The translations under genes were made by a program, and so were the position numbers. 64,000 bases of DNA from Monoplex corrugatus (lineage: Eukaryota; Mollusca; Gastropoda; Littorinimorpha; Ranellidae): positions 26,375,391 to 26,439,390 of the forward strand of contig CM060314.1 in the NCBI GenBank assembly GCA_030674185.1, read 5' to 3'. Below, piece by piece: positions 36,082 to 46,880 of the stretch (the first letter of the stretch is position 1; every line of letters starts with the position of its first letter). The notes under the pieces are model-generated. The model worked only from the letters and a program-made list of their open reading frames with translations, had not been told where the DNA came from and did no database searches.

Positions 36082-36159
36082 GAGACAGGAGAAATGGTCC
36101 TTTACTTACAGGATAGACAGGAGACTCTTAAGGGACAGGAGAAAAGGTCTTTTACTCAC

Positions 36160-36328
36160 AGGATAGACAGGAGAGCTGTTTTCAGTCAAACTGTCCCTTG
36201 TGGATGACCCATGTCTTGGAAAACGTCCCCTGTCTGGAGTGGATGGTACTCCCTCTGACTGATGTTCCTCCTCTGTCACACTGTTTGCCGTATGGGATGC
36301 TGCCTTCCGTCCGTTTTTCTCAGGGCTC
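36160..36328 (-). CDS. TERF2IP: RAP1 exon, disordered region, donor next to the 50-bp array
   Basis: A 56-codon open frame reads SPEKNGRKAASHTANSVTEE, continues SEGVPSTPDRGRFPRHGSST and ends TENSSPVYP at the donor CCT|GTGAGTAAAAG (36160). The acceptor is CCATAAG|G at 36328 (or three bases later) and is weak. It ends at phase 0, as the microexon needs. It begins with one base of a split codon, which does not match the phase-0 end proposed for the 37.69-kb exon, so a small exon may be missing between them or that end is wrong. The polar Ser/Pro/Glu content fits the linker between Myb and RCT. Confidence 0.65.
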
Positions 36329-36345
36329 CTTATGGAACAACAGGT

Positions 36346-36350
36346 TGTGT

Positions 36351-36393
<43 letters not shown>

Positions 36394-36520
36394 TAATCAT
36401 GATTACTACTGCTGCCACTGTGGCTGCAGCTGCTTGCACTTCTACTACTGTTACTGCTGCTACTACTATGACTCCTCTTGCTACTATTACTTTATCATTA
36501 CTACTGCTTCACAAGTAAAT
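36346..36520. repeat. (ATG)n and (CTG/CTA)n simple repeat
   Basis: A GATGAT tract of about 45 bp then imperfect CTGCTACTA-type triplets. Confidence 0.85.
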
Positions 36521-36589
36521 TCAGTAACTACGTACACACAGCACAAGATCAAACGTTTTGGTGTGCCCACAAGAATCGCTCCGGGCGAC

Positions 36590-36819
36590 AGTGAAAAGAC
36601 ACAAGTTTGTTTGGTTCAGTCACATCATCAACCAAGACACATTGTCCAAGACCATCCCTTAGGATACCCTGCGAGGCCATTGGCAAGGTGAACAGAGACA
36701 GCTGGGTGGCAAATATCAAAGACTTGACCAACCTCAGCAGGCCTGAACTGCTTGCGGCTATACCCCGGATACTGAGGTGGAGGGTCCCGTCTTCTGCTGT
36801 GTCTAGTAAGTGCCCCTAG
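36590..36819 (+). mobile_element. Degenerate LINE reverse-transcriptase C-terminal fragment
   Basis: FGSVTSSTKTHCPRPSLR, then WVANIKDLTNLSRPELLAAI, match the usual LINE tail pattern (FGH, TL.K, WxxNIKEWT, ELL.AA). A (CTA)n run lies on each side. It belongs to a family distinct from the copies at 48 kb. Confidence 0.6.
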
Positions 36820-37091
36820 TGATCACGAGTTGCTGATTTCAAAGAAGAATGACTGCTGCTGTTGCCACTAGTACTACTATGATGACCACTGATGCTACTG
36901 ATGCTTATAAGGGCGTCAATAATGATAAGGCATGGGAACCCCTTAAAAAAAATAATAATAGAACTCTGAAACTAGGGGAGTCTGGGGCCATGCTACCCTG
37001 GAAAACTGAAAATCTCCAGTATTTTCAGGTAAACATTCAACAAAAGATTTAAGTTTTTCAACATCCTGACATTACCAACAGTATCAGCAGA

Positions 37092-37124
37092 CATGCACAC
37101 ACGCACGCACGCACGCACACACCA

Positions 37125-37169
<45 letters not shown>

Positions 37170-37300
37170 CACACCACAGTGGAAGCAAAAACACTTGAAA
37201 TTTTGTCTACGCACATACACACACACACATTCTCAATCACACATATGAATGGACATGCACACAAACACACACACATATGCATGCAAACACACACACACAC

Positions 37301-37349
<49 letters not shown>

Positions 37350-37350
37350 A
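37092..37350. repeat. (CA)n microsatellite block
   Basis: CA tracts at about 37092-37167 and 37290-37352 with mixed CA/ATG between. Confidence 0.95.
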
Positions 37351-37688
37351 CACACAAAAATCATACACTCTTAATTGCACATAGCATCATCACATGCCAT
37401 GCACACATGCAGGTGAACACATAGACAAACATAAACACACACACACATGCGCGACAACACACATGCGCATGAACACATATCAAAACTCATACAAACACGC
37501 ATACATACTACTATATATTATATATCAACACACACCACACATTCAAACCTCAGGCACAAAACCAACCTTGGAGTGTCCTTCGGTCCTGACGCAACCCACC
37601 ACAAAACCTTTTCTCAGTGTTTGATAAGACAAAACCAAGTCCTCCTCTTCACTATTCTCTACACACTCTTTCCCCCCTCCTTCAACAC

Positions 37689-38040
37689 CTTTTGTGTTTG
37701 AATGTGAAAGTTTTGCACCAGAAGCTTCATCTGAATCAGGTCTGTCTCTGCCCTGTTGGGTATGGTTGCACCCTCAGCACGTCCTTTTGCACTCTCTCTG
37801 GGTTCAGCTGCACTTCTGCCACGTTCTGGACTGGCATTTGGGTCGCCTGCACTGACCCCAATGCATGTGTCTTGTTCTTTCTCACTTTTCCTATGATCAT
37901 CATCTGTCATCGTCAACAACTCTTCATCAAAACTGTCCAAAAGCTCTTCTTCACCAGCAGTGGTGTTCCTAGCAGCAAACTGTGAGGTCTGAGGGTCCAT
38001 TTGACTGGGTTCAGGGTTTGACTGATGGCCTCTGGGAGAT
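37689..38040 (-). CDS. TERF2IP: RAP1 exon, acidic/disordered region
   Basis: The acceptor TTTTTTTCCAG precedes 38040. One base completes an Arg codon from the previous exon, then a 117-codon frame runs SPRGHQSNPEPSQMDPQ, the acidic GEEELLDSFDEELLTMTDDD, then ASPERGRSAAEPRESAKG. The 3' end is the least certain: AAAAG|GTGTTG at 37689 gives phase 0, which does not suit the next exon's need for phase 2. A donor further upstream, a missed small exon or a one-base error (for example in the last 60 bases, where a second frame reads DSDEASGAKLSHSN) could solve this. Confidence 0.65.
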
Positions 38041-38214
38041 CTGGAAAAAAATTGGGTTGTAGTGGGAGGTTTTGATGGTTTTAACCTTGCGATTCCCTAA
38101 GCCTATTACTCCAACTTCCACCAACCTCCTGCGGCGGACTGAGCTGATGACCAACAATACTTGTAATAATACATCAATGTGCATGTACGAAATGCCTAAC
38201 AGTACTCAAGATGC

Positions 38215-38830
38215 TTAAAATTCTACAACACAAAAATAAATGATATATGTAACATACATTCACTAATTTTATCCATTAAGACCATACACACACTCTCAAT
38301 TACATCCACGTACAAACCACTATAAGAACATTCTAAAACTGGATGAGACAGGGTCAGTATAACAAAGTTAATTTAAACAGAAAGGGATTCACAGAAAAGA
38401 TGGGCTTTAAGCTGGGTCGTAAAAGAGGAAAGGTCAGACAAACTTCTCAGATCAAAAGGCAGATTATTTCACAGAAAAGGTCTATAATGGACAAAAGATC
38501 AAAAAGCATGAGTCTTGCATCTGTATCGAGGGATTCTGAACAGCCAAGTATCAGAAGAAGAATGATGAGAATAGGCATACAATAATTCAGAGATTTAAAT
38601 AGAAGCCGAACCAAAGACAACATTGTAACTCATACAAGCAACTGTGTACCTAATACACAGCTGAACAGGAAGCCAGTGGAGCATACAAAGCAGGGATGTT
38701 GAATTCTCACAGCAAGAAACTTTAAGGACGAGTCTTACAGCAAAATTCTGAACTTTCCCTGGAGATTGAATAACAGACAAAGGAGCACTACTAAGAAGAT
38801 TGTTGCAATAATACTCTAGACAAAAAAAAA
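38215..38830 (-). mobile_element. Decayed CR1/L2-like LINE 3' part
   Basis: On the - strand, LHWLPVQLCIRYTV and, after frame breaks, a PFL..NLPFDLRSLSDLSSF-type end match CR1/L2 reverse-transcriptase C-termini. It resembles the + strand remnant at 45.6-46.4 kb. Confidence 0.6.
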
Positions 38831-39422
38831 GTACAACAGAAATTATGAGTTTTGGCTGCAGAATCAGTGAGAAGATAGCAAATACAGTTGATAGTTTTGA
38901 GATCCAAGTAAGCCAACTGACATATTTTGATTATCTGTTGTTAAATTTCTGGCAATTTCCATGATTTTTTAACACTTCTGCAACATTTATTATTAACAGA
39001 TAATCTGCAGAGAAGAATCCACAACCCTCAGATATTTTTTTTGCTCGTTCATAATCTGAATTCCTACATGCACTGAAATGTATGGCCATCTTTACGACTT
39101 TGATCCTGTCACTAAAGTAGTTATACTCCATTTTACGACTTGATCCTGTCACTAAGTAGTTATACTCCATTTTCAAAGGTGTGCATGCTGGGTGTTTTCA
39201 TGTTTCCACTGAACACTAACATGGCTTACAGGATCTTTAACTTGCGTATTCGATGTTCTGTGTGAGTATATATACACAAAGGTAGTTCACATTATGACTG
39301 ATTTTTACTTGTAAAATATACTTGTTTTTTTGTGCGTGCATTGTTCATTATCATCCATAATTCTCCTTTTATTTCATACTTATTTTTCAATGAATGATGA
39401 AAAACGACCAGTCAGCACTTAC

Positions 39423-39495
39423 CGTGCCCCAGAAACAATAGTGTCACTGTCACTGTCTTCCTCTTCTGGGTCTGTCACATTTCCAGCAGCACCAT
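39423..39495 (-). CDS. TERF2IP: RAP1 exon, acidic
   Basis: The acceptor GATTTTAG precedes 39495 and the donor CACG|GTAAGT follows 39423. With one base from the 44.61-kb exon it reads YGAAGNVTDPEEEDSDSDTI then VSGA and leaves CG, which the first base of the 38.04-kb exon completes to Arg. Phases fit on both sides. The Glu/Asp/Ser run may be phosphorylated, as acidic serine clusters often are; this is inference. Confidence 0.8.
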
Positions 39496-39854
39496 CTAAA
39501 ATCACATACACAGAAAGTTCCAGATATATACCAACAACACCTGAATCATTAAAAGAAACAATCTACATGTATTTGGACCAAAACAAAAACATGCACATGT
39601 ACAGACTAAAGAGGGGAAAAAAGCAGGAAGAAAACAGAAACTAAAAACAACACATAAAAATATACTCACCTGGTGATATTTCACCAACAATACTTTTCTA
39701 AAGCTCAGAACTTTACTCTTAGCTTATTACAGATCCTTCAAGTATGTATCAACCAACTCAATATTTCACAGATATATGAAAAAGAGTTGGCTATTCTTCC
39801 CTCAACTTTGCTCTTAAGATTCATCTTTTTGAACTGTAATCTATGTGTATGTGA

Positions 39855-39857
<3 letters not shown>

Positions 39858-39937
<80 letters not shown>

Positions 39938-40028
39938 TGTATGTGTATGTGTGTATGTTTAATGAGTGAGTGGTTTGAGTGTGCATGTTTATGCATATGT
40001 ACATGCATGCACCTATGCCTATCTCTGA

Positions 40029-40086
<58 letters not shown>

Positions 40087-40090
40087 TGTA
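39858..40090. repeat. (GT)n microsatellite pair
   Basis: Two GT tracts (about 39858-39931 and 40032-40085) around a short unique piece. Confidence 0.95.
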
Positions 40091-40189
40091 TGTACATGTG
40101 TGTGAGAAAGAGAAAGAGGCAGAGACAGACAGAGAGAGAGATGAATTCAAACCTTCTGAGTGTGTGTGTGTATTTTTTTTATAATATGA

Positions 40190-40560
40190 ATAATTACAAT
40201 ATTTATATGGCGCCAAATCTTGACAATTCAAATCCAAGCATACCCATGCACCAAACACATGCATACAATCAACGCAGACCATCTTACAAGACGCAAAAGA
40301 AAAAAACACACACAAACTGATCGAAAGAGGCAGTTGCAGAATTCACTGTCTGGAAAAGAGGTGGGTTTTTTTAATTGGATCTAAAAGCAGAAAGGGTAGG
40401 CAACAGACAAATGGAGAATGGAAGTTTATTTCAGGCAGATGGTCCCGAAACAGCAAAAGAATACTGGCCAACAGTTGATAGTTTAAATTAAGACCTTGCA
40501 AACCACAGAGTTTATGTTCAGGCTGAAGACTATGCCATGATCATTTGGCATGTTCTTCAT
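40190..40560 (-). repeat. Unclassified interspersed repeat, LINE/SINE-tail like
   Basis: AATATTTATATGGCGCCAAA followed by AAGAGGTGGGTTTTTTTAAT and CAGATGGTCCCGAAACAGC are phrases typical of dispersed mollusc repeats ending in a TATATAGCGC-like motif. A related piece is at 38340-38500 and another tail at 24905-24990. Confidence 0.45.
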
Positions 40561-41262
40561 CACATGCCATCAGTAAATCATGGAATTCACTTTGAGCACA
40601 GAGACGTTATCTTGAGACACTGTGCCCACTATGGCAAAATTGGATACCAGTCTATTATATTAGGTATTCCAAAGTGCTCTTCACGGGCGGCGAAAAGTAC
40701 GGCAAAGTGCGATTTTTCACTGGTTTTCAACTTGCTCGTTCTCAACAAAATGCAGTGTCAGAAATAAAAAACATAGATCATGTTGGTCTGTGATCCTTTA
40801 AGCTTTGTTTAAAGTCAGAATAAATCAATAAGTGTAACATTTACCGTTTGAAATATGCTTTTGATGATGGGTACTAAATTGCGATTTTGCTGCTACTGGA
40901 ACGACGAAATCGGAACGCGGTTTTGACACCTACCTTGAAAACTCGCCTCGAGGAGATAAGCTGGGTCAGATATCAACAAACCATTTACACAGTCAAAAAG
41001 ACGACTAAATTTGCTTTCATCCGATGTAAAAAGTGAACTGATAGGCTTCCATTTAGTCGGTCGTTTCGTGCGTTAAAAACTTCCGTCGATGATTTTGCAA
41101 CCTTACTCAAAACCAATCTCGCCATATTTTCCACTGTGCAAAAGATCAAGGTTTCAACTTTCAACTTCTGCTATTTGCATACGGATTCAACCACTGGCTG
41201 TTTTCCTTGAGGACTGAGAACAACGCAACCTACTTCCGCTTTCTCTTAGCGTCTGACGCGCA

Positions 41263-41365
41263 ATGGCGGACACGCGCGAAGATCGTTCGGGCGAGCACAT
41301 GGACGTCGAAGTTTACGTCGACCGCTCCAGCCACGACAAATCAAGCGATCCAACTTATCTAGAGG
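41263..41365 (+). CDS. Novel small gene, exon 1
   Basis: Starts at ATG 41263 in a GCGCAATGGCGG context downstream of a CpG-rich stretch, and reads MADTREDRSGEHMDVEVYVD then RSSHDKSSDPTYLE, ending at GAGG|GTAAGTG, a consensus donor, phase 1. An ATTTGCAT octamer-like motif lies about 90 bases upstream; no TATA box was seen. The protein is acidic, has no signal peptide and was not recognised. It could be the N-terminus of a lost transposase or a host gene carried in the element. Confidence 0.5.
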
Positions 41366-42518
41366 GTAAGTGAAATATCTTGCAGTTTGTTTACTATTAC
41401 TTTTCAACATTTTCTTTCCTGATTTTAGAATATAATTGTTTGGAAAGCGCACAGCTGCAGCACCCACAGTATCATGAATATGTTAGAAGGTAGGGGTAGG
41501 TGACGGTTTGGGGTGCGGTAATTTTACAGAGAGTGAGATCAGGCATATGATTAAAGGAAAATGTTTACAAAAGATTTTTTTTAATAATCCATGCCTTTAT
41601 TATATTTATTTATAATGATGTTAATGAAAGATTAGCGATTTATTGTGGTCACGTGACCAATGCTTTGATCGATCGATAGTCGAATCGGCCGAGTGCCCTC
41701 CCTTGACTTCACTCGATCTGGTTCAGTATCGTTCAATAATTTCACAATGTTACACCTTTTTCTTTTCTGCCTTTGTGTAAACTTCCTGAATGGTACCATT
41801 GAAACAAATTTGCATGTTTATCAATCCTATTATTTTTAGGCCCAATATTATTATCACCTAGTTCAACAGTTTTAAAAGTTTATTATTATTATTAATATTG
41901 TTATCATATTTTTGTTATTATTATTTTACTATCATTAATCATTATTATTTATCATTATTATTATTATCATTATTTCATTATTAGTTTACTATCATTCATT
42001 ACTATTTATTATCATTACTATTATTGTCATCAAAAATAATATTTAAACAAAATAAAGTAGGCCTACCAGGTTAATGGGTTGGACACTATGAACCTTCCTA
42101 ACTAGGCCTATAGTGTTTATGAGATAAATTTTGTTGTGCTGATTTGAGTAGGCCTAAATGTATGGGACATTTTACTTTGCCCACTGCTTTGTGAGTTAGG
42201 GTAAGGTATTATAATTTTATTTTCAAAGCTGACAATAATACTGGTAGGCTTTTACAGCTCCACACCAATCTCTCTCTCTCTTGATCCTTTCTCTCTTTGA
42301 CAGGCAGGGAAGTTAATTGAGCAGGGGTACAAAAGTCCTTGTGTTCCTGCATGTTTTATGTTCTTGTTTTTTGGATTTGTTTTTGTTTTGGTCATTATTT
42401 GCCTCTTGCTCTGTATGTATAGGCCTGTTTGTCCCTACAAATGGGATTTTCACATTACGCTACAGGATAGAACAGATAGATGTACTAATACTTTCCCTCT
42501 ACACTATTTTTCTCACAG

Positions 42519-42634
42519 ATGATCTCTTCATGAGGATGAAGGAGCGATTTCTTAAGACTGGCAGAGGGCGGAGACCTAGTCTTTTGGACAACTTTGACAG
42601 CAATGATGATGAACTGCATCTTAACATGTTTTAA
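42519..42634 (+). CDS. Novel small gene, exon 2
   Basis: A long pyrimidine tract and CTCACAG precede 42519. In phase with exon 1 it reads DDLFMRMKERFLKTGRGRRP then SLLDNFDSNDDELHLNMF and stops at TAA 42632-42634. The total product is 72 aa: acidic head, basic GRGRR centre, acidic tail. No domain was recognised. The clean donor, acceptor and phase match are the evidence. About 1.3 kb of frame-free sequence follows before the right inverted repeat. Confidence 0.5.
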
Positions 42635-43929
42635 TTTCCTGTCATTTGTGAAGGGGAATCACTGATCATAGACACTGACAAGTATTTTTTTACATTTCAT
42701 TACAACATGTTTTTTGTAAAAAGAGATTTCTATCTTTTGTGCTTCCAGTTTAAGTTGAAGGCCAGGACAGTTATCTACTGTGATTAAGCAACAGTGAAAC
42801 TGAAAGGTCAAGACAATGATGTGGAAGCTTTTGATAATGTTCTACACACAGTTAAGGAACAGTTAAAGGTCAAGACATGTTTTAATCGTTGTTTAATGAT
42901 AAAAAAAACAACAAATTGGCATGTAAAAACTATGAAGATGACTTCTTTGAATGAATGTTGTTGATGTACATGTCTTGTTTGATTCGATATGTAAACAAAA
43001 CGCATTATTTGTTACTATTATCAGCTGACATTTGTTATAATTTTGTCATCTGATTTTTGTTTACAGAAAGATTGAAACCTAATGTCTTGTTTGTTATACT
43101 GACAGATCATGAAAAAACTGATCATTTTGGTATATGGTACTTTGCAGTAGGATGAATGTGACAGAAGTTACGGAGTCTTGCAAAAAGCTAAAATACACAT
43201 TTTTTTCAAAATAGGTATTTTATCCTTACTCAAATATGGTTTGATTAAACATACAGATGTCTGGGGTTGTTTTACATTGAAAGAGTTTGTCATGCTGAGC
43301 AATTTGATATCAAAACCATTTTTGTAACTTTAAAGTGAAAAAAGTTATGGTGCACCAAATATGTGTAAAATTCGCCATTTTTTTCACTGTGACAAATCGG
43401 CATATTTCGCATTTTTGACATCTGATATCTTTTCAACCAGCTTTCAGATGAAGCTGGAAAAAATTAGGGTTAAATTCCTTAATATGTTTATCATATATGA
43501 TTCATTTCAGTGTCACTGTATTGTATTTCTTAAAGATAATGGAGTTTGAAATTAATGAAAATGGGTTCCTTGCCCAGTTGTTTAGAATGACGGCGTCCAA
43601 TTTTGCTATTTTTTGTCATTTTCATAGGTCTGTATTTTTATTGATATGCATTTCTGTCCATATGTTTTTTGCACATCAACTTAACAAGTAAAAACCTCCT
43701 CAGAAATGATTTTCTGGGCTTGTGTGATTTTATATGTGTTCAAGGCATGTCTGAATGTGGCCTAAAAAAACGTGCAAAAAGAAAGGAAAAAATCATAAAA
43801 AATTTATTTTTTATCCCACATTAAAAAATAAAGTATGTATGTGTTCAGAATGAAAATCTCTATTTTCCCAGCTGATTTTCATACAGATAAGTTCAAATTT
43901 GAAAATCACTTTGGAATACCTAATTATAT

Positions 43930-44540
43930 TCTCTAAAAACAATAAAAGCTCGCTCTGTCTCTCTCTATCTGTCTCTCTCTCTCCCTCTCTCTCTTTTCAG
44001 GCTAAAACAATATTAATATGGCATGACCACTTTTCAAATTGCAGAATTCATCTCACTTCCCTTCTAACATCATATTAGCAACCTATCCCCAGTTCTTACC
44101 ATTACTCATGAACACATTTGATCCCATTTTAGTCCTTTTCTCCCACTGGATGAAGCAGCATGGAAGTTTAAGTCTTTTTCTCCTAATTTTTATATTTGGT
44201 GTATATTTGTTTGTGATCTTACATTTACGTTTGACAAAGGCCAGTTGGCCAAAAAATTGTCTGGTTGTATTAAATACGTGTTCTGATTCTATTTTTGTGT
44301 TTTTTCTGGTTCTTGTTTGCTTGAACGCAGGCAGTCGCACTTGTTCTGGATCTCTCTCTCCCTTTCAAAAGGGCCAATGCCATATAAAAAAAATCATACC
44401 ACTTTCTTTATTTTCAAAAATAAAATTTTTATCGTTTTTTCCCCCCTTCTCTCTCTCCATTCATGCAGATTAGTGGTGGCTGGTATGGAAACTGTGGAAG
44501 TTGATCTATATGCTGGTATCTATAACCAAGGGAAAATAAA

Positions 44541-44593
<53 letters not shown>

Positions 44594-44609
44594 ACTCTGA
44601 CCCACTCAC
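43930..44609. other. RAP1 intron sequence with TC-rich tracts
   Basis: A TC-rich patch at 43948-43996, open but unrecognised frames at 44039-44480, and a (TC)n tract at 44541-44592 next to the donor of the following RAP1 exon (on the RAP1 strand a GA repeat starting about 18 bases after the donor). Confidence 0.5.
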
Positions 44610-44751
44610 AGGAGCTTGTAGAAGGACCAGAGTAAGCCAGGTTTCCCGTCAGGCAGGTCTTCCAGCTGTCAGGTATGTTGTAGTTGTCCAGCTGCTGTAG
44701 GATCACCTTGCGAAAACGCGTCATCATTGACTGGGCTGAGTGAGTGGTGAT
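44610..44751 (-). CDS. TERF2IP: RAP1 exon, end of Myb domain
   Basis: The acceptor CTGTGGGCAG precedes 44751 and the donor CTCCT|GTGAGT follows 44610; phase 0 in, 1 out. ITTHSAQSMMTRFRKVILQQ is the recognition-helix part of the Myb fold (vertebrate form: THSWQSLKDRYLKHL). Then DNYNIPDSWKTCLTGNLAYS leads into a Ser-rich linker. The second conserved Trp of the Myb fold is replaced by Ala in HSAQS, which may weaken DNA contact; animal RAP1 Myb domains generally do not bind DNA by themselves. Confidence 0.88.
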
Positions 44752-44784
44752 CTGCCCACAGAATTTTTACAACTGTCAATGTCG

Positions 44785-45150
44785 TCTGCAATGTGGAGTG
44801 TGTGGACCAGTGGGTTAGAGCACATAGTCTGAGAAGTGAAAGGTCCTGGGTTCGAACCTCCATTATGGATTTTCTCCCATCCTCCACTAGACCTTGAGTG
44901 GTGATCTGGCCGCCAGTCTTTCAGATGAGACAATAAACCGAGATTCCATGTGCAGCATGCATTTACTGACATGCAAGATCTCACAACAACAAAGGAGTTG
45001 TCCCTGTTCTGCTGAAAAATCCACTTTCATAAGTTAATGAAAATACATGCATACGGAAAAGAAATGGTGCCGCCATACTACGGCCATGTACTTTCTTCGG
45101 GAGAATAATATGTAATTCATCTAGAAAAAATTCTATTCGGACCGCAAAAA
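44785..45150 (+). repeat. tRNA-derived SINE (family B)
   Basis: Box A-like TAGAGCACATAGTCTGAGAA region, box B GGTTCGAACC, then CGCCAGTCTTTCAGATGAGA, GTGCAGCATGCATTTACTGA and CTGAAAAATCCACTTTCATA. This body resembles a SINE I recall from gastropod genomes, which supports the host call. Confidence 0.8.
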
Positions 45151-45258
45151 AGAAACCTAAACTCAAATCACCAATGTCATTATCATCACTGTCATCACCT
45201 TTATCCTCATCAGTGTCATCAACATCTTCATCATACTTCACACTCCAATTATGTATAA

Positions 45259-45533
45259 AAAAAGGTTAAAGGTCCCATAGTCAATATGACCGTAGGGCGG
45301 TGAACTGTTAAAGATTCACCGTGTCTAGGGCACGGCATTATGAAAGGCGGAGCCCATCCCTCTCCTTTCGCCGCCTTTTTTAAACCTCCCCCGACCGAAG
45401 TCAGGTACCCATTCACTGCTGGGTGGACAGAGGGAGTTTTCAGGCCGAAAAATCGAACCAGCGTTTAGCGGATTCGAACCACCGACCTTCAGCACCGCAG
45501 ACGAGCGCTCTAACCACTCGACTACAGGCCCCC
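45259..45533 (-). repeat. tRNA-derived SINE (family C) with target-site duplication
   Basis: A 14-bp direct repeat CCAATTATGTATAA flanks it (45245-45258, 45534-45547). On the - strand it begins GTAGTCGAGTGGTTAGAGCG (box A) and has GGTTCGAATCC (box B), then a GC-rich body and a T-rich 3' end. The tRNA-like head is well kept, but the acceptor stem is not closed. Confidence 0.92.
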
Positions 45534-45547
45534 CCAATTATGTATAA

Positions 45548-46450
45548 GTGATGTTAAAAACTGGATGTCTGACAATCAACTTAAGCTAGCTTAACAATGA
45601 CAAGACTGAGAGTTTGTCGTTTTTGCTCGCTAATAAAGCTGTGCCTCTTTCAGTTCAGGCTCTCTTAATGCACGTGATTTTGTATAATGTATGAAATCTA
45701 GGATTCATCTTTGACTAACCTTTTCATACAACAAAATAACCAAAGTATGTCAAGTGGCTTATCTGAAACTTAAACACATCAGCTTTATCTTCTCACCTAT
45801 TCTGCAGCTAAAACTCTTGTAGCCTCTAGTGTACTTTCTTGTCTAGATTACTGTAACAGTCTTCTTACTGGTGCTCTTGTCTGTTATTCGACCTCTACAG
45901 GAAGTTAAAAATTCTGCTTTTTCGTTGCTATGTTGGTTGTATGCTCCACTGACTTCCTATTACGTAATGTATTAGATACAAGGTTCCTTGTATATATTAC
46001 AATGTTGTTTCTGGTATTGATCCTCCTTATATCTTTGAATTGCTCCATACCTATCATATTCTCCTTCCCACATTCTTGATTCTTCATCTGATACTCAGCT
46101 ATTCAAAATCCAGATGCAAAAATCATGCTTTCCAATCTTTTGCCCATTTTGGACCTTTTCTGAGGAATGATCTGCCTTCTGATCTGAGACATTTGCCTAA
46201 CCTTTCTTATTTTAAAATCCCACTTAAAGCCCCTCTTTTCCATGAATCCTTCTGTTTAAATGAACTTTGTTATACTAAGCCTCTCCCATCCTGTTTTACA
46301 GTGTTCTTGCAGCATGTTATATGTGGATGTTATTGAGAGTGTGTGCAATGTGTTCATGGGTGAAAATAGTGAATGTGTGTTACATGTACATCTAATTTTG
46401 CACTGCAGAATTGTAAGCACCTAGAGCACTGTTAGGCACACTATAGATGT
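45548..46450 (+). mobile_element. Decayed CR1/L2-like LINE 3' part
   Basis: Across several frames: ITVTVFLLVL at the LDYCNSLL position, then FQSFAHFGPFLRNDLPSDLR and HLPNLSYFKIPLKAPLF, the usual CR1/L2 C-terminal pattern. It ends with a (ATC/ATT)n tail near 46450-46500. Many stops. Confidence 0.65.
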
Positions 46451-46779
46451 AATTATCATTACCATCATCATAACCATCATCATTAATATTATTATTATTA
46501 TTGTGACAAAGTTGGACAGAAGACCCATCACCATCATTATCACCAACACCATCATCATCACAATGGCAAAAGTCAGTCACGAGCTCCATCATCATCATCA
46601 TCATCATCACTGAAACTTTTATGATCATAACTGAAACCATCAACTTCTTCTACATGATAATTGAAATTACAAGCGACTGCGGCAAACTTTCCATATAACA
46701 GAAGAAAATTATATTAAAAAAAAAAAAAGTACATAAGCATTTACATCTGATTTTGTTGTGGTGTATGTTGTGTGCTGTG

Positions 46780-46797
46780 TGTGTGTGTATGTGCTTT

Positions 46798-46880
<83 letters not shown>

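Larger units (their letters stand above)
34137..36160 (-). repeat. 50-bp minisatellite made of exon-end/5' splice-site copies, split by a piggyBac-like element
   Basis: The + strand unit is AAGGGACAGGAGAAATGGTC then CTTTACTCACAGGATAGACA then GGAGACTCTT. About 16 units lie at 34150-34950 and about 1.5 units at 36082-36160, with the piggyBac-like element between. On the RAP1 strand each unit reads CTCCTGTCTATCCT|GTGAGTAAAGG, which is also the exact end and donor of the exon at 36160-36328. So the array grew from an exon-intron boundary. Units are not a multiple of three, so open frames here are not meaningful. Confidence 0.95.
40661..43922. mobile_element. 3.26-kb segment with 16-bp terminal inverted repeats (unclassified DNA element)
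   Basis: TAGGTATTCCAAAGTG at 40661-40676 is repeated inverted at 43907-43922. ATTATAT flanks both ends directly (40654-40660, 43923-43929), giving a possible 7-bp target duplication. The left 700 bp are CpG-rich compared with the surrounding intron. It holds the 72-aa two-exon gene on the + strand and no recognised transposase. The TAG start resembles hAT-type ends, but hAT duplications are 8 bp; the superfamily is open. Confidence 0.65.

Noticed and set aside
44039..44473. 144-aa hydrophobic frame that looks like a membrane protein
   Set aside because: T-rich DNA gives Phe/Leu-rich frames; no homology, no splice or start support.
45480..45535. tRNA gene candidate with box A and B (also at 5.4, 22.2, 33.3, 44.8 kb)
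   Set aside because: No closed acceptor stem; a SINE body and, in this case, a target duplication follow. Judged SINE heads.
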